This document shows, in pieces, positions 61,581-64,000 of a stretch of DNA of 64,000 nt (its first letter is position 1; every line of letters begins with the position of its first letter). Origin of the DNA: Urechidicola vernalis (GTDB lineage: Bacteria; Bacteroidota; Bacteroidia; Flavobacteriales; Flavobacteriaceae); the NCBI RefSeq assembly GCF_031846385.1, contig NZ_JAVRHV010000009.1:18489-82488 (forward strand), given 5' to 3'. The translations under genes and the position numbers were made by a program. Below the pieces are notes generated by a model that saw only the letters and a program-made list of their open reading frames with translations, was not told the origin of the DNA and ran no database searches.

Positions 61581-61730
61581 ATGGTAAAGAAAAATACTAT
61601 GGGGAGAAAAATACATTTAAGTGAAGCGGATCGTATGGAAGTATATTCCATTGAAAAGAGAATAAAAATATCTAAAATTTTATTAGTCATTATTTCAATT
61701 GCGATGCTTTTTTTAAGTTTTGTTATTTAA
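61581..61730 (+). CDS. 49-residue single-helix membrane protein
   Basis: The frame runs from ATG 61581 to TAA 61730. It has a charged head (MVKKNTMGRKIHLSEADRME) and one C-terminal hydrophobic helix (about 30-49, ISKILLVIISIAMLFLSFVI) that reaches the last residue, as in tail-anchored proteins. It lies 74 bp after the four-helix protein and ends one base before the convergent HTH gene stop. I recognise no family. An internal ATG at 61599 could start a 43-residue form. Confidence 0.6.
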   Translation: MVKKNTMGRKIHLSEADRMEVYSIEKRIKISKILLVIISIAMLFLSFVI

Positions 61731-61731
61731 G

Positions 61732-62610
61732 TTAACTGATCAAATCTGATAAAAACTCTTTGTAATTACCCTCAGTAAACCTCGGAGCAACATCAATTCC
61801 TAATTCTTCCATTCGTAATTTATCTTCCCAAATCACTTTAATACCTACTTGCTCAGTCAATTTTAAACTATCTGGTCTTTCTGTATAGGAGCAAAACAAA
61901 TAGTCCTTCTCAAAATCTCTAAAATATCTTAAAAAATCACAAACTATATAAAAGATATTATCATTACAATCTGCCGTAACATCATAATTGAAGAATATTG
62001 GTCTTTTTTGATCATTTGGATTCACTAAATCTGAAACTCTAATTTCATCCTTTCTCAATTTTCTATTTCTCAACTTTAAATAAGTCTCTTCTTTTAATGG
62101 CAAAATAATAGAATGCCCAACGTAATAACCCGAGTCATCTGTAAGCACTACATTTAAATCAGGCAACAATTTAATAGCTGCTCTAATTAATTCCTTGTTT
62201 ACATTATGGTTGTCGTTATGTTGTGATTCTATAAAATGAACTATATGTTTTATATCAAAATCAAAATCAATTTTTCTAAGCCTATTGGTTTTAATATTGA
62301 TTTGGGCCTTAAACCAACCGGCATCAGGCAGTTCATTTGTTAATGGAGTTAAAGAATATTTTCTAATTAAAAAATCATAAAATGTTGGAATTGGAACTGA
62401 AGCATTTAAATTTCTAATTAATTGATATGGCAATAATGTTGCCAACACAATTTCTTCTTCCTTATCAGGTTTTACCAGAGTTACATCTCTTTCCCAACGT
62501 TGCACCGTTCTAACATCTACATTAACATTGTCGGCAAATTCATTTTGAGAAATACCATTGTATTCTCTATAATCAACTAATAACTCTCCAAGCGAATTAA
62601 ACTTCTTCAT
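61732..62610 (-). CDS. HTH (XRE-type) regulator with GNAT-like C-terminal part
   Basis: A 292-residue regulator. The N-terminal helix-turn-helix (about 5-58) reads LGELLVDYREYNGISQNEFA, then VDVRTVQRWERD. The C-terminal half contains YYVGHSIILPLKEETYLKL and YLFCSYTERPDSLKLTEQVG, which look like the core strands and CoA-binding end of a GNAT fold, although the usual R-x-x-G-x-G loop is absent. It may therefore sense an acyl-CoA or be a degenerate acetyltransferase. I start at ATG 62610 (MKKFNSLGELL); an upstream start would add 18 residues over the promoter. A TATTTTTG (62645-62638, minus) and a palindrome at 62670-62686 suggest autoregulation. Confidence 0.82.
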   Translation of the reverse strand: MKKFNSLGELLVDYREYNGISQNEFADNVNVDVRTVQRWERDVTLVKPDKEEEIVLATLLPYQLIRNLNASVPIPTFYDFLIRKYSLTPLTNELPDAGWFKAQINIKTNRLRKIDFDFDIKHIVHFIESQHNDNHNVNKELIRAAIKLLPDLNVVLTDDSGYYVGHSIILPLKEETYLKLRNRKLRKDEIRVSDLVNPNDQKRPIFFNYDVTADCNDNIFYIVCDFLRYFRDFEKDYLFCSYTERPDSLKLTEQVGIKVIWEDKLRMEELGIDVAPRFTEGNYKEFLSDLIS

Positions 62611-62669
62611 ACGTAAATTTTTCAAGGTAAATATAGGCAAAAATAGTTGCTTTGAGGATATCAATTTTC

Positions 62670-62686
62670 ACGACATACTATGTCGT
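62670..62686. promoter_or_regulatory. Perfect palindromic operator candidate
   Basis: ACGACATA, one central C, then TATGTCGT forms a perfect 17-bp dyad, 60 bp upstream of the HTH gene. It lies next to or over the -33 zones of both divergent promoters: the HTH promoter (-7 at 62645-62638) and the rightward one (-7 at 62709-62716). The HTH protein is the obvious candidate binder; that is inference. Confidence 0.75.
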
Positions 62687-62708
62687 TTCTTAGTCTAAGG
62701 AAGCGGCA

Positions 62709-62716
62709 TAACTTTG
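62709..62716 (+). promoter_or_regulatory. Rightward -7 element opposite the HTH gene
   Basis: TAACTTTG matches TAnnTTTG, and TTTC (62686-62689) stands 19 bp upstream, one base from the consensus TTTG. It would start transcription near 62722 and read through the folded leader into the 76-residue gene. Confidence 0.6.
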
Positions 62717-62804
62717 CATCGAGATTAAGACACAGAATTTAATAAAGCAATTTGTATAATTTTAGTTTGTCCGACTTTTTACACAAATGCAATTTAAAAT
62801 TTGC

Positions 62805-62888
62805 CTCCTAACTTTATAAAGGTTAGTAAGTTTTAAGGTTATAGTAAAGAAAACCCTATTTAGGGAATTTCTCGAAAAAAGTTAGGAG
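62805..62888 (+). promoter_or_regulatory. Folded leader element ahead of the 76-residue gene
   Basis: CTCCTAACTTT (62805-62815) and AAAGTTAGGAG (62878-62888) are perfect 11-bp inverted arms that close a 62-nt loop. Inside lies a second hairpin, CCCTA (62854-62858) with TAGGG (62861-62865). The rest of the gap 62611-63057 holds only the promoters, the operator and AT-rich sequence. The element may be a leader structure or part of a small RNA. Confidence 0.5.
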
Positions 62889-63057
62889 TTTAATCTCATT
62901 AATAGAATAAATACAACCATAATATAAATAGAGTTTCCACAGTAATAGCTAGAAACCCCACTATAAATCGGTCGTAATTAGTAAAAAATTAAATTGTTTC
63001 CTAAAACTACTTTGATTGTCCTATTACGACTGTATTTATATCTAAAACATCTTCAAC

Positions 63058-63288
63058 ATGAATATGATTACAAATAGAATAGTTGACTTAAAAGAAAACT
63101 TGCCCCCGAATTCAGAATACCTAACAAGTATCAATTCGTTAGAGAAAATGTTAAATGAAATTGATTTTGAATCAGAAATGATTCCTCATGATGATTTAAA
63201 CAAAATGCATCAACTCTTTAGATACATCAAGGGTTCAGAACTTACAAGTAAAGAAAATAAGATTATAGAACAACTTATCACCACTTAG
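63058..63288 (+). CDS. 76-residue hypothetical protein
   Basis: A small acidic, probably helical cytoplasmic protein with no signal peptide or membrane helix. Segments such as SINSLEKMLNEIDFESEM and KMHQLFRYIKGSELTSKE are rich in Glu, Lys and Leu. I recognise no family. Its codon use looks like that of neighbours. It has a long leader with a folded element and a terminator about 110 bp downstream. It may be under the HTH regulator's control through the shared operator. Confidence 0.55.
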   Translation: MNMITNRIVDLKENLPPNSEYLTSINSLEKMLNEIDFESEMIPHDDLNKMHQLFRYIKGSELTSKENKIIEQLITT

Positions 63289-63397
63289 AAAGTCGAGACT
63301 CATGTTGACTAATGTTATATCCTTCTACATTAATACTGACATGAATTAATAATTTTAGTTAAAATAAAATAACCCCATTTATTGTTTTAACAGAAAA

Positions 63398-63432
63398 CCC
63401 GAAAACTATAAGATTTCGGGCTTATTTTTACC
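63398..63432 (+). terminator. Intrinsic terminator downstream of the 76-residue gene
   Basis: CCCGAAA (63398-63404) pairs with TTTCGGG (63414-63420) around a 9-nt loop, then CTTATTTTTA. Confidence 0.8.
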
Positions 63433-63452
63433 TGAATTTGAACATAAGATCT

Positions 63453-63469
63453 GTTAATTTTAAATTAAC
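63453..63469. repeat. AT-rich perfect dyad
   Basis: GTTAATTT, one T, then AAATTAAC. It lies in the 302-bp gene-free gap 63289-63590, which otherwise holds two terminators. It may be a protein site or chance in AT-rich DNA. Confidence 0.4.
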
Positions 63470-63527
63470 AAGTAATCATAAAAGATTGATTAAATTCAAA
63501 TCAAAAACTTCCTATGGAGATATTTTA

Positions 63528-63560
63528 AAGCAATAAGCGACCAAAGGTCGCCTATTGCTT
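63528..63560 (-). terminator. Strong hairpin after the T9SS type A gene
   Basis: AAGCAATA (63528-63535) with TATTGCTT (63553-63560) and GCGACC (63537-63542) with GGTCGC (63546-63551) form a 14-bp stem with one mismatch and an AAA loop. It lies 31 bp beyond the stop of the leftward gene. The T tract on the minus strand is short (TTTAAAATA). Confidence 0.75.
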
Positions 63561-63590
63561 CTATAAAATTTGCGAATAATTAAACTAATA

Positions 63591-64000
63591 TTAGTTCGTA
63601 CCTCTTAATATTTTAACTTCCAATTTATCATCACTATTAGAAGTGGTTATTATTGCAAAATAAACTCCTGATGACAAGTAAGTTACATCATACTGATAGA
63701 CCCCTGAGGTATCTTTCAAATAATTTAGACCCGAAACATGATGTACCGTTTTACCTTGATAATCAACAATTAAAATTGAAACAGTTGTATCATAAGAGAA
63801 ACTATATTCAATCTTAACTAAAGTATCAGAAGGAACTGGAAAAGCAGATGCCTCAGCAGATTTAAATGAATTAACTCCTTCTTCAACATCACATACATCC
63901 CCAATTCCATCGTTATCAGCATCTTCCTGACCTAGGTTATATGTCGTTGGACAATTATCTATATCTCCACAAACACCATCTCCATCTATGTCATTATCTG
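63591..64000 (-). CDS. C-terminal part of a T9SS type A secreted protein with thrombospondin type 3 repeats
   Basis: An open frame enters from the right edge and stops at TAA 63593-63591; about 136 residues are visible. It begins with Asp-rich calcium-binding repeats (DNDIDGDGVCGDIDNCP and DADNDGIGDVCD) of the thrombospondin type 3 kind. The last 80 residues form a type A sorting domain: AFPVPSDTLVKIEYSF, VDYQGKTVHHVSGL, YQYDVTYLSSGVYFAII and a basic end KILRGTN. The protein would be exported by the T9SS and anchored or released at the surface. The N-terminal catalytic or binding part lies outside the window. Confidence 0.88.
   Translation of the reverse strand, partial: DNDIDGDGVCGDIDNCPTTYNLGQEDADNDGIGDVCDVEEGVNSFKSAEASAFPVPSDTLVKIEYSFSYDTTVSILIVDYQGKTVHHVSGLNYLKDTSGVYQYDVTYLSSGVYFAIITTSNSDDKLEVKILRGTN

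Noticed and set aside
62611..62664. Longer HTH protein with 18 extra residues
   Set aside because: The extension would cover the probable -7 element, and the domain fits a start at 62610.

Overview
The window is AT-rich, densely coded bacterial chromosome from a member of the Bacteroidota, most likely the family Flavobacteriaceae. The evidence is a consistent set of group hallmarks. Secreted proteins end in type IX secretion system (T9SS) sorting domains. Promoters follow the Bacteroidota pattern TTTG-N19-21-TAnnTTTG instead of the sigma70 pattern. Purine-rich ribosome binding sites are mostly weak or absent, and families such as DUF6095, DUF4834, DUF4159 and the monomeric isocitrate dehydrogenase are present. 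I cannot name the genus from sequence alone. I see no rRNA, tRNA, CRISPR array, prophage or insertion sequence.

Layout. 1-8.4 kb holds housekeeping genes: mltG, a small secreted lysozyme-like protein, an RsmI-like methylase, a low-molecular-weight phosphatase, dnaA, a thioesterase, a YigZ protein, ribD, a GNAT and prmC. 8.5-13.5 kb has an MscS channel, a GNAT, a patatin-barrel phospholipase, trmD and rplS. 13.6-14.1 kb contains no convincing protein gene but has a near-consensus promoter, several hairpins and a strong terminator; I read it as an unidentified RNA gene of about 436 nt. 14.2-19.1 kb carries isocitrate dehydrogenase, murQ, a DUF6095 protein, an ATP-grasp enzyme and a DinB protein. 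19.3-28.5 kb is occupied by two very large T9SS type B surface proteins with matching C-termini, one carrying a lectin domain and the other an IgGFc-binding-like domain. 28.5-36.8 kb is a leftward surface-polysaccharide operon (DUF4834, YfhO, methyltransferase, two glycosyltransferases, WecB, flippase). 36.9-42.3 kb is a rightward run (outer-membrane protein, GNAT, rsmE, DUF4159, bile-acid-type symporter, acyltransferase). 42.3-45.5 kb contains two paralogous secreted low-complexity proteins flanking a second MscS channel.

45.5-51 kb is leftward: an NTF2-like lipoprotein, then an operon of PIG-L deacetylase, a 38-residue membrane protein, a sodium:solute symporter and a GNAT. 51.2-55.3 kb has dnaN, an ACP-phosphodiesterase-like protein, an AI-2E family transporter and a methyltransferase. 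55.4-60.5 kb is a cytoplasmic NAD-linked molybdenum (or tungsten) formate dehydrogenase operon with its fdhD maturation factor. 60.5-64 kb is the least ordinary stretch. It has a promoter followed by a structured untranslated region, a 47-residue signal-peptide-bearing peptide overlapping a four-helix membrane protein, a 49-residue membrane protein, an HTH regulator with a perfect palindromic operator candidate, a folded leader ahead of a 76-residue orphan protein, and the C-terminus of a T9SS type A protein.

The observations I rate highest are the unidentified RNA gene at 13.6-14.1 kb, the promoter, RNA and peptide module at 60.6-61.5 kb, the 38-residue protein coupled to the symporter, and promoters placed so that trmD, ribD (GTG start) and perhaps murQ should be transcribed as leaderless mRNAs.
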